The notes under the pieces were generated by a model. That model was not told the DNA's origin and did not search any database. It saw nothing but the letters and a program-made list of their open reading frames with translations. A program made the translations under genes and the position numbers. A stretch of 64,000 nt of DNA, from assembly GCF_017591425.1 (NCBI RefSeq), contig NW_024467121.1, positions 17,806,707-17,870,706 on the forward strand, in the 5' to 3' direction. Each line of letters begins with the position of its first letter. Positions within the stretch are counted from its first letter, which is position 1. This DNA is from Ochotona curzoniae. Its lineage: Eukaryota > Chordata > Mammalia > Lagomorpha > Ochotonidae. This document shows positions 20,519-32,453 of this stretch, one piece after another.

Positions 20519-20860
20519 CAGGGGCCGGCCTTGTGGTATGGCAGGTTAAGTTGCCCACTATGACACTGGCATCCCATATGAGTGTGTTGGAGTTGGGCTG
20601 CTCCACCACGTGCCTGCCAATGCACCTGGGAAAGCAGCAGCAGATAGCCCAAGTGCTTAACTCTGCCACCCACATGGGAGACCGAGCCGGAGATCCTGGC
20701 TTCTGACTTCCACCTGGCCCAGCCCCAGCCATGCAGTTATCTGAGAAGTGAACCAGCAGATGCAAGATTTCTCTGGCACACACATACATGTGCTGCTCTC
20801 TCACACACGCTCTCTTCCTGGAATTATCTACCTCTCAAATAAATAAATCTTCTGAAAAGT
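20519..20860 (+). mobile_element. CSINE, plus, older type
   Basis: GGGGCCGGCCTTGTGGTATGGCAGGTTAAG head, GGGAAAGCAGCAGCAGATAGCCC, CCACATGGGAGACC, GAAGTGAACCAGCAGATGCAAG and a CTCTCAAATAAATAAATC tail. The (CA)/(CT) stretch before the tail is expanded (20780-20815). Confidence 0.93.
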
Positions 20861-23800
20861 TATCTGATTCAAATGTAAGCTGGCATCCTCTATTTATATT
20901 TGCTGAATCTGGCAACCTTCATAGGGGAAGAAAGCTCTTTTCTGCTACTCTCAGAGGGATAAGAAGTGTGTGTCCTTCCAAGATGGGAGATTATATGACT
21001 ACTCATCTTCCCACACAAGAGCACACACCTTTCCTGAACTCTTTTTCTTCTTTTTCTTCTTTATTTTTTTAAGGAAATGTAATATGGATATTTTACCTGC
21101 TGAATCCCATCTGTGATTTTGGAAGGGAGAATTAAAACTGTCATCTATTCCATATCATGGAAAGCACACATTTCTACCACTTCAGTTACTGACATGTGCT
21201 CTGACGTCAGTGGGCTCTGGTCACAGACACTGAAACCACACACACACAACACGATCTTGCCATGCTAGTTCAGCAAGCCCTGATGGTCAGGTGTTGAGTG
21301 CTGGTGTGACGCTGCACACGTCACTGCATTGGCTCCACCTCTCAGTAAAAGTGCCTGGACTGCAAACATCAGTACTTTCACAGAAACCTTAGAGCCACAG
21401 CTGATGATGAGACAGAAGTGCCTGCGATACCTCCTATGCCTTGGAGACCCACCGAGGGAAAAAATGAACTGAGTGTGGCTATTCACCCTTCTGGGAAAAG
21501 TCTCCGAGGGAGGGAGAATGGCACTAAGAGGGATCATTTCAATTCTGATTATTCACAGGATGGGGAAGATGGCGCCCTGCCTCACACTTGACCTCCACAT
21601 CCTAGCCTGGGACTGGACACTAGAGCAGAAAGGGCAACTCCGAGAGATGATTAGCCTTTTCCAAAGACTGTCCCAGAGTCAGCCTTACACAACCGTCTCA
21701 TCCTTGCGCCCATCCAATGCTTCCCCCAGTGTCTTCCCTCCATCTAATTATCATTCCTTCCATTTCACATTTCTACCTTGATATTGAACTTGCCGTGGTC
21801 AGAAGCAAATGCTACATTTGATAATGTTGTGGCCACACTCACCTGGACTTCAAGCTCAGCTTTGCACTCATTAAATGTGTGTTTGTGTCTATATATGTGT
21901 GCAACAATTTAAGAAAGGAAATTATTTTTGTCTTGAGGGAAAGAGTGATGAGTTTCTTGGTTCTAATGGTCTCTTTTTGGTGTTGTCATTGGAATGATCA
22001 AAGACCACCCCGGGTTTGAGTCTTTCATGCTCTAAAAGAGCCTCACACACACAGAGTTTTTACCCAGTCTGGGGCTTTCAATCTGCCACAAACTGCCCTG
22101 GGCAGTAAGGGACAACCAGGGGCCACTGTGACAGGATCACTTTGCTAGAGTCACTCACTGATGTGGAAGGTCCCCACCTCTGCCTCCTCTGCCATATTAC
22201 TTCCTGAGGAAGGAGAAGACAGAGATTACTGAAGACTCCACAAAGATGGGGAAGAAATATCCATTTTCTGGGGAGCCACAGACTTGAACCCTGGTACAAT
22301 CCAGAGGTGTACTTATTAAGCCTACCTTTCTGGCAAGCTTCATTTTTAGATCTGCTGTCTCCAGGACCCTAACCACCCAGGAACGACATGCTTCTTGAGT
22401 TCTGCAGGTGTGCCAGCATTATCTAGGAACTGTAGACTGACAGCTGGGTAAGGAATTATGCCCACCCTCATACACCTCGCGACACAAGGCAGTCCCCAGC
22501 GGGCACCCAGGTGGGTGAGTTCACCTTCTTCATGGTGAGTCTTCTATCACACGAGCACCATTGCTTCAGCCTGAGGTGGTTGGGGCAGAAGATATGGAAA
22601 GGAAATCTGCGCAGCAAGTCTTTGACACTGAGACTAGAATAACATGAAGAATTTAAGAGCCTAGCCCTACTACTAGACTGCTTCCATTCCATTGCCCCTG
22701 AGATAGAACTTATTCTAGTTGTCCTTTCATCTACCCCATTTTTCTCAGCTTCTATTCACCTCTCTCAAAGCAGGCTGGCCCTCCCAGTGAGGTGTAGAAA
22801 TCATGAACAGAACAAAAGAAGCCAGAAAACTCACTCCTGGTCTTCTTTTGTGTCTCACCAGTACTCTTGAATTTGAAGAGCTCCAAGAGTTGGGAAGAAG
22901 AGAGACTCGCATAAAGGGTCCCAAGCGTCTAACCAAACCCCATCTTTCTTCCTGCTCAGAAGTGTAGGGAAAATCATGGTGAAAAGCAAACCCAGAACCA
23001 AAAGATGATCAGAAAAATCACAAGGCAAAAAGCAATGGCAGTTAACCTTCCTTCAGCAAGTGTCAAATACACTGATTAGAGCAATAAATAATTATGCAGG
23101 ATGGAGTGTACCTGGTGTAACACCTTGGATACAATTCTAAATTTCTCTTTGCTTCAAAAGCCACAGATTGTTATGGCAACAAAACAGAAAATCAGATCAC
23201 AGCATTAATTTGATATCTCAGCTTCATTTGTTCCACATTTGCCATACAGCACACGCATAATGAACAGCCAGAACTGAGCCAAAGCAGACAAAACATTAAC
23301 ACCATGCAAGAAGCACCCTCTTGGTCATGAGTCTTAATAAAAAACAAACAATAATTTTCAACCAATAATAGCAGTCCATACTTACTGCTTAATGACACTT
23401 AAGGAGCAGATAATTCCAGTTTTCCCAGCTGCAGGGTGGGAGGACATAAAAAGCAGCAGAACAAGGTGAGGAAAGTTCTCCTCTTTGAGCTGTGGGCTGA
23501 ACACACTTGTGTGACCCAGCTCTTAACTCTCCATGCACCAGCTGTCTCAGCTTACCTCCCCTGCAACCACAGTGCTCTTTTCAAGACAAATCCCCAAAGT
23601 TAACTCTGGTCACTTCACAAATTGAGGATGGAGTTGCAGCCTTTTACATCCATCATAAACTTGAAGATCTGTAAGATCTGCATTTAACGTACCTGCCCTA
23701 CATCACATCATGTATAAACAGCACAATGGGTTGTAGGGTATCAAGTGTCTACTCCATGATCACAGGGCTGAGCTCACTGCCACTGCCCAGCACTGTCAGA

Positions 23801-24059
23801 GAGGAACAACCTAACAGGACAAGACCCAAACTCAGATTTTTCCAAGTACAGTTTCTACTGAACATGGGTGCCAACATAAAGTCGGCAAAATGCGGAGTCA
23901 TCCTAAATTTAGGACCATGTATATTTAATGAGGAAATAAAAGGAACCAGATAGATGTCTGGTGGATGAAGAAACTAATGTGTTTCTTAGAAATTCGGCAA
24001 TATCTAGCAAAGTTGAATGTCATCTCATTCTATAACCAGACATCCCCTCTGTATATGAA
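20861..24059. other. 3.2 kb of unique intergenic DNA without SINEs
   Basis: The second longest SINE-poor stretch. It holds (CA)n-like bits (21237-21248) and no recognisable exon, RNA gene or transposon. Some of it may be ancient repeat too diverged to name by eye. Confidence 0.4.
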
Positions 24060-24360
24060 AGTGTGTTTGTTCCTGTCTCCAAGGAGACCCGTGTTAGTTC
24101 ATGGCAGGAAAAAAATGGAGGCAATCTAAATAACCATCAACAAGGCAATAGATGAATTATGGATAGCCATCAAGTAGATGCTCTTTTGAGATGAAAACGC
24201 ATGAGCCAGAGCCACACTTCAACGTATACAAATTTCAAGAACAATATTGAACAAAAAAATGGCATAGAGGTATATTGAGTATGATACATTTATATAACAT
24301 TTTCCTATGAATTCATAAATATGAAGTAAATATATAAAAGCACAGAAAAAAGAAAAGATG
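24060..24360 (+). mobile_element. Ancient L1 (L1M-like) ORF2 C-terminal relic, plus
   Basis: GGAGGCAATCTAAATAACCATCAACAAGGCAATAGATGAATTATGG and TATTGAGTATGATACATTTATATAAC follow the old-L1 order (aacaatctaaatgtccatcaacagg...ggataaattatgg, atgattccatttatataa). Confidence 0.6.
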
Positions 24361-24566
24361 GTGACATAAGAGATTGTGCTTGCTCTGAGTTCCTAGAGGT
24401 TTTCTGGGGGACACTAACACTGGGTAGATGGGAAGGACTGGGGGTGCAAAGATGAGGATAGGACCATTGGGCACTGCATGGCCTGGGGTCTTCAGAGCCA
24501 GACTGCTCAGAAACAGATCTTACCCTGCCACACAATCAGTGAGCAGGTGACACTGCTTTGTGTCTT
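24361..24566. other. Unique spacer and SINE target site
   Basis: Ends with CTGCTTTGTGTCTT (24553-24566), the left target-site duplication of the next SINE. Confidence 0.5.
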
Positions 24567-24897
24567 TTTTTTTTTTAAGATTTATTTATTTATTGGAAAG
24601 TCAGATATACAGAGAGGAGGAGAGACAGAGAGGAAAATCTTCCGTCCAATGATTCACTCCCCAAGTGAGCCGCAACGGACAGTACTGTGCCGATCCGAAG
24701 CCAGGAACCCGAACTTCCTCCAGGTCTCCCACGTGGGTGCAGGGTCCCAAGGCTTTGGGCCGTCCTCGACTGCTTTCCTAGGCTACAAGCAGGGAGCTGG
24801 ATGGGAAGTGGGGCTGCCGGGATTAGAACCGGCGCCCATATGGGGTACCAGCACGTTCAAGGCGAGGACTTCAGCCACTAGGCCATGCTGCCAGGTC
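24567..24897 (-). mobile_element. CSINE, minus, young full-length copy
   Basis: Near-consensus. The tail AAGATTTATTTATTTATTGGAAAG is at the left; the head GGCGAGGACTTCAGCCACTAGGCCATGCTGCCAGGTC is at the right. A perfect 14-bp target-site duplication (CTGCTTTGTGTCTT, 24553-24566 and 24898-24911) frames it. It is one of the most recent insertions here. Confidence 0.98.
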
Positions 24898-24911
24898 CTG
24901 CTTTGTGTCTT

Positions 24912-25339
24912 GATTTCCTCTCATACAGTCACATAACAATGGTATCTTCTACACAGGGTAGCAATGACCTAGCCTAGCACTGTGTAGGATATGACAAAAG
25001 TTGGATACATGTTTGTCTGGATTTATCTTACAGGCAGAGGCCACATAAACATCAAAGATGGGATCAGAGGGAAGATGCACAAAATAAGCACTGAGAATCT
25101 TTGTGCCAGCAAGGAGCCTGTGTGCACGGAGCACAGGGGACAAGGCAATGAGTTGGTGATGTGGAGACAGGGGAGTCAGGCAGAGGGCAAACCCCAGAGA
25201 CTCTGAGGGTCAGAACGGGAGCTTGGAAACTGTTGTGTGTGCTATCAAAGCAATGGAAGCCATGGAGCCATGTGACCCAAGATTTCTGTGAAAAAGTGAC
25301 CATCAATTGGCAATGAAATTGAGCAAACACGGCATTTTC
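24912..25339. other. Unique DNA, possibly ancient repeat
   Basis: CAATGGAAGCCATGGAGCCATGTGAC at about 25251 resembles a block of an ancient mammalian repeat (caatgggaagccattggag). No gene seen. Confidence 0.35.
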
Positions 25340-25712
25340 CAGAATTCAGTCAATCTAATGGGAACAATGCAGAGCAGAAAAAGCCAGTCCCGCATGGTTC
25401 CATTACTGAATGATGCCATGTATTTGTCACTATTGAAATGGTGACATTATGGAAAGGAACAAAATTCTTGGTTGCCGGTGGTTAAAGGGTGGGGTGGCTG
25501 GAGGTGGCTATAACACAGCAGCAGAGAGACTCCTGTGTGACAGAGCCACTCTGCATCTTCCTTGGCTTTGTCAATGTCAATATGCTGACTACAACCTTGT
25601 ACCATAGTTTCACAAAATGTTATCATCAGGGAAAACTAAGAAAAAGGTATCCAGATCACTGTAGCATTTCTTAAAACAGCATGTGAATCTATCATTACCT
25701 CAAAATAAAAAG
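25340..25712 (+). mobile_element. Ancient L1 (L1M-like) 3' end, plus
   Basis: TGGTTGCCGGTGGTTAAAGGGTGGGG, then at the end GTGAATCTATCATTACCTCAAAATAAAAAG, match the usual old-L1 3' UTR order (cagtggttgcctgggg..., gtgaatctacaattatctcaaaataaaaag). Confidence 0.55.
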
Positions 25713-26060
25713 TATAATGAAAAATGAAAAGATCATTCTGGCTGCTGTGTGTAGTGCAGGTTGCACAGAATACTACAGAGCCAGAAACCTCAACTGGTAA
25801 GCTGGAGTAGCTGCCCTGCTGAGACCATTGAGCCTGACACTGAGTGGGCAATGGATAGAGAGCAGGGTAGATAGAAAGCATGCTAGGGAAAAACAGATTG
25901 GGCTGGAGCTTGTAGGACAATGTGGGACAGAAAATGGAATCCAGGAGGACGTAAACATTTCTCACTTAAATACCTGGGTGGACTGTAGGGTCAACAACAT
26001 AATAAGATGATTCTTGAATTGCTTTGTGGATGGGGAGGTCAGGGAGATAATACCTAAGCG
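25713..26060 (+). repeat. Ancient unnamed mammalian repeat, fragment
   Basis: AAAAGATCATTCTGGCTGCTGTGTG and GGAGGACGTAAACATTTC fit an old interspersed family seen in many mammals (aaagatcactctggctgctgtgtgg). A second fragment with the same block lies near 54075. I cannot name the family with confidence. Confidence 0.35.
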
Positions 26061-27404
26061 TATCTAAATGACTTTGAAGACAGTTGGGCTGCCTTTTAGC
26101 AGCTCTGTGTTCGGCACTTGGTCTGTGTTCAACAAACACTTGATCTTCGCTCCCAGAGATGTCCACCTGCTACTACTCAGTACCTTTGATACATGGCAGA
26201 GGGGGATTAAGGTTGCAGATGGAGTTCAAGTTGATAACCAACTGACTAAGTAGAGAGATGTTGCATTATGTGAATCAGCCCAGCATTATCTCAAGAATCC
26301 TTAAATGTGGAAACAGAAGGCAGAAGAATCAGGGTGACTATGAGGCAAAAAGAGAAGGGCTCAAGCAACCATTCCTGGGATGGAAATGAAAGGAGGTCAT
26401 GAACAAGGGACACCTCTAGAATCTGGAAAAGCCCAGAAGACAGATGGTCTACAAAGCACCACAACCCTGACATTAGCCCAAGGAGCACTGGTTTTTTTTT
26501 TTTTTTAACATTGGCATGCTACATCATGTCACAGTAAGTGATGTTGCTTTTCACAGCCTAAGCTTATGCTCGCCTGTTTGAACAGCAGCAGCAGCAAGCT
26601 ACTACAGCTCTTTGTGGGTATTAAGAGAACCTGGCTTGGCAAGGACCTGGAGAAAGACCTATAAAGATTTCAAATCCCCCCTCCCACCCCCACCCCGGAG
26701 GAGGAAAGGAGTGCCAGGTACTTGAGAAAGAAATTGAAGATAACTCAAAATGTAGTTAAATATCCAATCTGACTGCTACCCTTACGGCAAGCACTAAAGA
26801 GCAAACAACATGAAGGTAGGCAGGTAAACCATCAGGAGAAGTGTTCTTTAGGGGTAAAAAGAGCAATTGACCACCAGGGGCATTAGGCAACCTGCTGCCT
26901 TTGTTGGCTTCAGAGAGCTAATTGCTGTATTGTGGCACATGATACAGAAGCCAGAAGTCCTTTCTCTCCCTGGGCTGCTTGAGAGGATCCTTGCTTGGGC
27001 AAACAAACAAGCAAAAAAAAAAAAAAAAAGAAAGAAAGAAAGAAAAGAAAAAAAAAGAATAATCTTATCACCCCAAGAGTTCTTTGAAAACAGAGCTTTC
27101 AAGTTGTGTCTTTCATAATAAAAACAGCATTTGGTATTGCAGTGTATTTTAGTATGGTAGAAACAGGTAGGTTCAGTAAATGCCTGGTTGGAAGGATCTC
27201 AATGTGTTTGCTTTTGAACAATAGAGTCCTATCTTCCTGTGTTTCCACTTTTCTGTAGAATCCACCATAACAATGACCTTGTATATATGTCCAAATTGGC
27301 TCCAAAAGCTGAGAACTGATGTCCAGGAAAGAAGAATGAAGGTGAAATATCAACACTTAGAATGTGGCAAACCCATAGGTTACAAAGTCTGGAAGTTTAG
27401 GGCT
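26061..27404. other. Unique intergenic DNA with two homopolymer tracts
   Basis: A T-run at 26492-26506 and an A-rich/(GAAA)n tract at 27013-27057 interrupt otherwise unremarkable sequence. Either could be the tail of an old retrosequence; no body is recognised. Confidence 0.4.
27013..27057 (+). repeat. A-tract with (GAAA)n
   Basis: About 17 A, four to five GAAA units, then a second A-run. Purine-only for 45 bp. Confidence 0.95.
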
Positions 27405-27712
27405 CTGAGAGTTGGAACTGTGGTGCAGCATGTTAAGTTTCTACTTGAGGAGCCAATGTCCCATTTGAGCACTAGTTTGAGTCCTGGCTGCTTCACTTTC
27501 CTTTCAGCTCCCTGCTAATGAACCTGGGAAAGCACTGGAGGATGGCCAAAGTGCTTGGGCCACTGCCATTCAAGTGGAAGAGCAAAATGGAGCTTCAGAA
27601 TCCTGGCTGCAGCCTGGGCCAGCCACTGGGGCTTCTTGAGGAGTGAACCAGTGATGGAAGATATCTCTGTCTCTGTGACTGCCTTTCAAATAAATAAATC
27701 TAATAAAAAGAA
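27405..27712 (+). mobile_element. CSINE, plus, older type
   Basis: TTGGAACTGTGGTGCAGCATGTTAAG, CAGCTCCCTGCTAATG, GGGAAAGCACTGGAGGATGGCC, GAGTGAACCAGTGATGGAAGATATC and CTGCCTTTCAAATAAATAAATC. Confidence 0.93.
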
Positions 27713-27742
27713 AGAGGAAGGAAGGAAGGCAGGCAGGCAGAT
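27713..27742 (+). repeat. (GGAA)n(GGCA)n from the SINE tail
   Basis: Three GGAA units are followed by three GGCA units directly after the A-rich SINE tail. Confidence 0.85.
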
Positions 27743-28257
27743 AAGCCCTGGGGTCTGTATGTTAAAGTGAGTGAAGTTCAAGACTGGGAGACAGGCTTGG
27801 TCCACCGGGCTTGGGTGACCTTTCATTCTACAAAATCTCCTCAGAGGTGGCACATATTGTCATGCAAGGGACATTTAGCATCTGGCCCCCCTCAGTCACT
27901 AGTTTTCTGGGAGTTGTTGAATCAACCATTTAATTGATCTAGACTTCATGTTCTCCAGCTGTAAAAAGAAAACATTAAATGAGACCTAAAGTAAAAACAA
28001 AACTGAGAAGTTGTATCTCAGAAGGGCATATTCCAATTAATATCAATTGTAACTATTTATGTACTCATCAGTTCCTATTAACATTGCACTTCTTCTTTTC
28101 TCAGTAAATCCATGATATGGAAAAGATTTAAAGCTGGTGAAAATAAACACACACACATGCACAAAAATATAAAGCAATAGCATAAGAGTTGGGAGTATGT
28201 GAGAAAGCAGCAGCAGACAAGCAAGAGTGGAAAGTAGCACAGTCCACAACAAAGTGT
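27743..28257. other. Unique intergenic DNA
   Basis: No feature recognised. Confidence 0.4.
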
Positions 28258-28482
28258 GGAGTGGGTGTTGAGGCAGAGGGGTTCAGCTGCCATTTGGAAC
28301 TCCCACATTCTATATCAGTGTGCCAGTGCCAGTCCAGTGGGCTGCTTTGGGGTCCTGGAAGTCAGTAGTTAACGGATCATGTCCTTGAGTCCCTGCCACT
28401 CATATGGGAAACCCAAACGGAGTTGCTGAGTTCCTGGCTCCCAGCCCTGGCTGCTGCAGGCATTCAGGGAGCTGATGGAAAA
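28258..28482 (+). mobile_element. CSINE, plus, 3'-incomplete and diverged
   Basis: CATATGGGAAACCCAAACGGAGTTGCTGAGTTCCTGGCTCC and CTGGCTGCTGCAGGCATTCAGGGAG mark the 3' half. The 5' half is poorly preserved and the tail is missing. Confidence 0.6.
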
Positions 28483-28798
28483 AATTCTTCTGAATGCCCT
28501 TGTGAGAGGACCATGTTGAATGTCAAGATTGATGCCCTCAACAGGATGAAACAGCAATGAGTTCTTGGGGAGTAACAACAGGCTGGAGGCATCACACTGA
28601 CAATGTGTCAGAATCCATGAAGCCAGGGAGTCCAAGGCAAGAGGGTTCAGGATTTGGACTCAATGACATCTTAGATCACACAGATGTAGAGAAGGACTAC
28701 CTGTCTTATCAACAATCTCCACTTTAGGTTGTTTCAAACTATTTTCAAGACAGAACACTGTTGCTCACTATTTTTCTCAGCTTTACAGTACCCAGTCA
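28483..28798. other. Unique intergenic DNA
   Basis: No feature recognised. Confidence 0.4.
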
Positions 28799-29113
28799 GT
28801 GGCCAGTGCTGTGGTACCATGAATTAAGCCACCACCTGCAATATTGGCAATCCATATAGATACCAATTTGAGTTCCTACTGTTACGCTTCTGATCCAGCT
28901 CCCTGGTACATGCCTGAGAAAGCAGCAAAACATGGACCAAGTGCTTGGGTCTCAGAAATTCCTGGCTTCTGGCTGCAATCTGGTCCAGCCTTGGACACTG
29001 TAGACATTGGGGAGTGAACCAAAGGATTGCATTCATCTCTCACTCTCCCTCTTTGTCTTCTTCCATCCTTCCCTCCCTCCCTCCATCTCTGCCTTTCAAA
29101 TAAACCTTAAAAA
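28799..29113 (+). mobile_element. CSINE, plus, older type
   Basis: GTGGCCAGTGCTGTGGTACCATGAATTAAG head, GATCCAGCTCCCTGG, GAGAAAGCAGCAAAACATGGACC, GGAGTGAACCAAAGGATTGC, a CT-rich stretch with (CCCT)n, and a CTGCCTTTCAAATAAACC tail. Confidence 0.9.
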
Positions 29114-29119
29114 ATTATG

Positions 29120-30140
29120 CCTACTTCGATGGTAAAACATGAGGGGTTGATATACATATACATTATGAAACAACTATCACATGAAATGAAATTAACATGC
29201 CCATCATCTCATAGAGTTACCTTATTTCTCTTAGCAAATGTCAAGTACACACAATGGTATTAATTCTAGCGTCACATTGGACACCAGCATGTAATCTTTC
29301 TAATCTTCTAACTGAAAGTTTATGCCCTTTGGCTGTAACTTCCCCTCTCACCTCCCCAACACCCTGGTCCCTGGCAACCGCCATTCCATTCTCAACTCTT
29401 AAGATTGGCTCTGTTTTTCAAATATTTAAAGTCACATCATATCACATTCTGAATTATCTTTCTCTGCTGTCTTATTTCACTTAGCATAATGTTCTTCAGA
29501 TCCACATGTGCTGCTGCAACTGGAAAAATTTTTAGAAAGAAAAAAAATTCTACTGTTTAATATCAGGTCTTCTTGATCTGTCCATCTACTGATGGATGCA
29601 GGTTGTCTCAGTATCTTGCAATTTTGAATAGGCATGGAGATAACCCATTAAGAGAGGGATTTTATTTCCTTTGGCTATCAACCATAATAGCTTATATAGT
29701 AATTTTTTTTGAAAGGCAAAGAGAAAGAAAGGGAGGGAGTTGTCTTCATCTGTTGGTTCACTCCCCAGATGGCCACAACAGCCAGTATCCCATGGGTGGC
29801 AAGGCATCTTTTACTCTTTCCCCAAGACGTTAGCAGGGAGCTGAGTTGGAAGCAGAACACGTGGGACTGGAACTGGCATCTGATATGGGATGCTGGCACA
29901 CAGGCAGAAACCTACCGGGCCTTTCCGCCAGCCCCTATTGTTAACTTTTGACACATCTCTATGCTGTTTTTCATCATGGCCGAACCACCACAGTGTATAG
30001 GATTCTCTTCCCTGTAGCTTTCTCAACATGTTACTTCCTAGGCATGTAAGTGCCATTCTAACTGGTGTGGTGTAATAGCTCAATGTGATTTAGATTTGTG
30101 TATTCTTAATGATTAGTGATGCTGTCAACTTTTTAAAAAT
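29120..30140 (-). mobile_element. L1 (L1M-like) ORF2 3' end and 3' UTR, minus, interrupted by a SINE
   Basis: Read on the plus strand this is the reverse of old L1: ATCATCTCATAGAGTTACC, CCAACACCCTGGTCCCTGGCAACCGCCATTC, CTTATTTCACTTAGCATAATGTTCTTC, GTCCATCTACTGATGGATGCAGGTTG, and after the SINE CTGTTTTTCATCATGGCCG and GCCATTCTAACTGGTGTGGTG. The order is continuous across the SINE. Confidence 0.85.
29699..29937 (-). mobile_element. CSINE, minus, internally shortened, inside L1
   Basis: TTTGAAAGGCAAAGAGAAAG tail side, GTTCACTCCCCAGATGGCCACAAC, TTAGCAGGGAGCTGAGTTGG, then GGGCCTTTCCGCCAGCCCC head. About 70 bp of the middle (the ccaggagcttcttccaggtctccca block) is absent. Confidence 0.85.
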
Positions 30141-30279
30141 TTACCTAAGTATGAAGGTCAAACAGATCAGAAATACAGACTTCATCCTCAAGGAATCTAA
30201 ATAGGAAACTTATGACTCAGAATAATAAAAAATGAAAGCCATACGTAGGGGAGAATGACCACCTATTCTAAAACTTTTC

Positions 30280-30425
30280 TGTGTTAAGCCATTTCATCCT
30301 ACCAGCATCCCCAAGATAGTTAGAACTGTTACCCTGTGTAACAAGTGAGAAAGCAGAGTGTCAGAGAAGGCCAGAAACTGATCCAATATCACCACCTAGT
30401 TGGTGGTGAAGCCAGACATTGATGC
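30280..30425 (-). repeat. MIR relic, minus
   Basis: GCCATTTCATCCTACCAGCATCCCCAAGATAGTTAGAACTG, AACAAGTGAGAAAGCAGAG, CCAATATCACCACCTAGTTGGTGGTGAAGCCAGACATTG is the reverse of the MIR core. Confidence 0.6.
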
Positions 30426-30651
30426 TCATCTCCATATCTGTGTGTGCTCAATAAATATCTGGGAAAGAAAAAGCACAACTAAAAGCCAGAAGGGAGAAAA
30501 ATGAATGGGAAGGAAAAAAGAAAAGAATACCAACTCCCATAAAATACTCTACCATAACACAGAATCTCCAAAAACCCATTCCAAAAAGAAGGACCAGGGT
30601 AACTTCATCCAGAAAAGTGCTGCTGGTGTCTCTCCTTAAGAGATGCTCTCA
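30426..30651. other. Short unique spacer
   Basis: A-rich; nothing recognised. Confidence 0.4.
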
Positions 30652-30963
30652 GGTGCTGGCACAATGGTTCAACTGGATAATCCTCCATCTACAAGTACTG
30701 GCATTCTGTATGAGCACTGGTTCTAGTCCCAGCTGCTCCACTTCCTATCTAGATCCTTGCCTATAGTCTAGGAAAGCAGTGGAGGGCAACCCAAAATCTT
30801 GGGACTCTGCACCCACCCATGTGAGAGACCTAGAAAAAACTCCTGGCTTTGAATTGGCTCAGCTCTGACCAAGGCGGCCATTAGGGGAATGAATCAGCAG
30901 ATGGAGAATCTTTGTTTCTCTTTCTTTCTGTAAATATACCTTTGCAATAAAAATAAATAAATC
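30652..30963 (+). mobile_element. CSINE, plus, intermediate type
   Basis: GTGCTGGCACAATGGTTCAACTGG head, GGTTCTAGTCCC B-box, GGAAAGCAGTGGAGGGCAACCC, GAATGAATCAGCAGATGGAGAATC and CAATAAAAATAAATAAATC tail. Confidence 0.94.
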
Positions 30964-30965
30964 AG

Positions 30966-30998
30966 GGATGGAGGGAGAGAGAGAGAAAGAGAGAGAAA
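30966..30998 (+). repeat. (GA)n next to the SINE tail
   Basis: GGGAGAGAGAGAGAAAGAGAGAGAAA, purine-only. Confidence 0.9.
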
Positions 30999-31234
30999 TG
31001 AATGTCCTGTTTTAGATTCCTAGAGCCAAACATTTTGAATCCATCTGGCTTGGAACAATGCCACTCCCAGGTGTATTTTTCAAAAAGACCTTGCCACCCA
31101 TTGTACTGCTAAAGTTGCAACAACAGGGACTTACCCCTCTAGACCTGAGGTCAACATCTGTATACAAAATCCAGGTTTACCCATTGGAAAAAAAAAACAA
31201 TCCATAGGGTCGGGTACTGCTCCCCCCTCTCTAA
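30999..31234. other. Short unique spacer
   Basis: Nothing recognised. Confidence 0.4.
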
Positions 31235-31562
31235 AAGTCATAAATGCTGAAATCTTAATCTCCAACATGATGGTTTGAGGAGGGGGAGCTCTCAGAAGGG
31301 GAGAAGGTCACGAGCATGGAGCCCCATGAATCGGGTTAGCGCTCTAGGGAAGCAGCCGCAGAGTGCTCCCACTCTTTCTGCCATGTGAGGACGCACTGGG
31401 AAGGCACTGGTTGCAAACTAACAAACAACGAGGCCTCACCAGAGGGCTGGTGCCTTGAATGTGGACTTCTGGGCCTTGGAAAGCTGGGGTTATCATCTCT
31501 ACTTGTGTCCTGCTCATGGTGTACTCTTTTGTTGTGGCAGCCCACATGGATCTAAAGATATC
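31235..31562 (+). mobile_element. MaLR-type LTR (MST/MLT1-like), plus, solo and diverged
   Basis: GCTGAAATCTTAATCTCCAACATGATGG, GGGAGCTCTCAGAAGGGGAGAAGGTCACGAGCATGGAGCCC, CATGAATCGGGTTAGCGC, CTGCCATGTGAGGACGCA, GGCCTCACCAGAGG, TTGAATGTGGACTTCTGGGCC and TTGTTGTGGCAGCCCACATGGA follow the order of a common MaLR LTR. These LTRs are relics of an old endogenous retrovirus-like family. No internal coding sequence is present. Confidence 0.6.
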
Positions 31563-32438
31563 CAGAGCAGCTATGAAATGGGACCTGTGTGAATCGGTTC
31601 TACCTGCTATTCTGGGGCCTTAGTAACTCCCGATAGCCAGGAGGATACCCTGTGTGTGTTCATCAACACACTCTCCCTACCATGGGCCAGATTGCCCTCC
31701 ATCTCTGCTGGGGGAAGACAAAACAGCCTTGGCTAAGTCAGTACTATCAGCCCTCATGCTTTACAAGAAAACTCTTAGACCCTGTGGGATTTGTCGTCAT
31801 GAAAGGCTTGATGTCAGAGTCACACACACACTAGAAGACCACGATGTCAGCACTCACCTCTATGACAGCTAGGAAAGCTCTTTGGGACACACATAGCAGC
31901 AAGGGAAAGACACAAACTAAAAGGATGGCATTGACCTACTGACATGATTTCTAACGTTATATGTGTGTACATATCTTAATTTTATTGGCTTATTTAATGA
32001 CAAATATGTAAATACAAGAATTGCAGAACAGGAGGCTTCGAAAGGTTTACGGGCAATGCAATCACAATCCATGCCCGCTTTTTCTATACTATAAATATCC
32101 TGTGAATTTCCAAATGTCCTGTACATGAGTGGTTGCCAATGGTCACAAGGCTGGTCCCTCCCCATGTTCACGGCCCTCCCCTTGTCTTGGTCATTAGGTT
32201 CTAGATTTGCCCACCACAAACAGACTTCAGTGCCTTGGGTGTCCTTGAGTGTCCTTGGTCAACCTCACATGCTCAAAGCTAGACCTGTGGCCGTGTAGGC
32301 AGGGAGACCATTTCAACTACTCTGTGGACTCCCTGATGTCTGCATTTCAGCTCATCCCCCCAGAACCCAGGAATGGAATTCTAGGGCCCCAAAGCAGCAG
32401 GTGGATCATGGGAAGAGCTCCCACTGGGCCACCCTGAA
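31563..32438. other. Unique intergenic DNA
   Basis: No repeat or gene recognised in about 0.9 kb. It ends in the left target-site duplication of the next SINE. Confidence 0.4.
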
Positions 32439-32453
32439 ACCACCTGAAGCATT
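32439..32453 (+). repeat. Target-site duplication (ACCACCTGAAGCATT), left copy
   Basis: Repeats exactly at 32786-32800 on the far side of the SINE. Confidence 0.95.

Noticed and set aside
24567..24897. tRNA-gene-like block (GGTTCTAATCC box B)
   Set aside because: It is the pol III promoter head of a SINE, not a tRNA gene; no cloverleaf can be closed.
24478..24936. 152-codon plus ORF
   Set aside because: Mostly the antisense of a young SINE; the same peptide pattern recurs at other SINEs.
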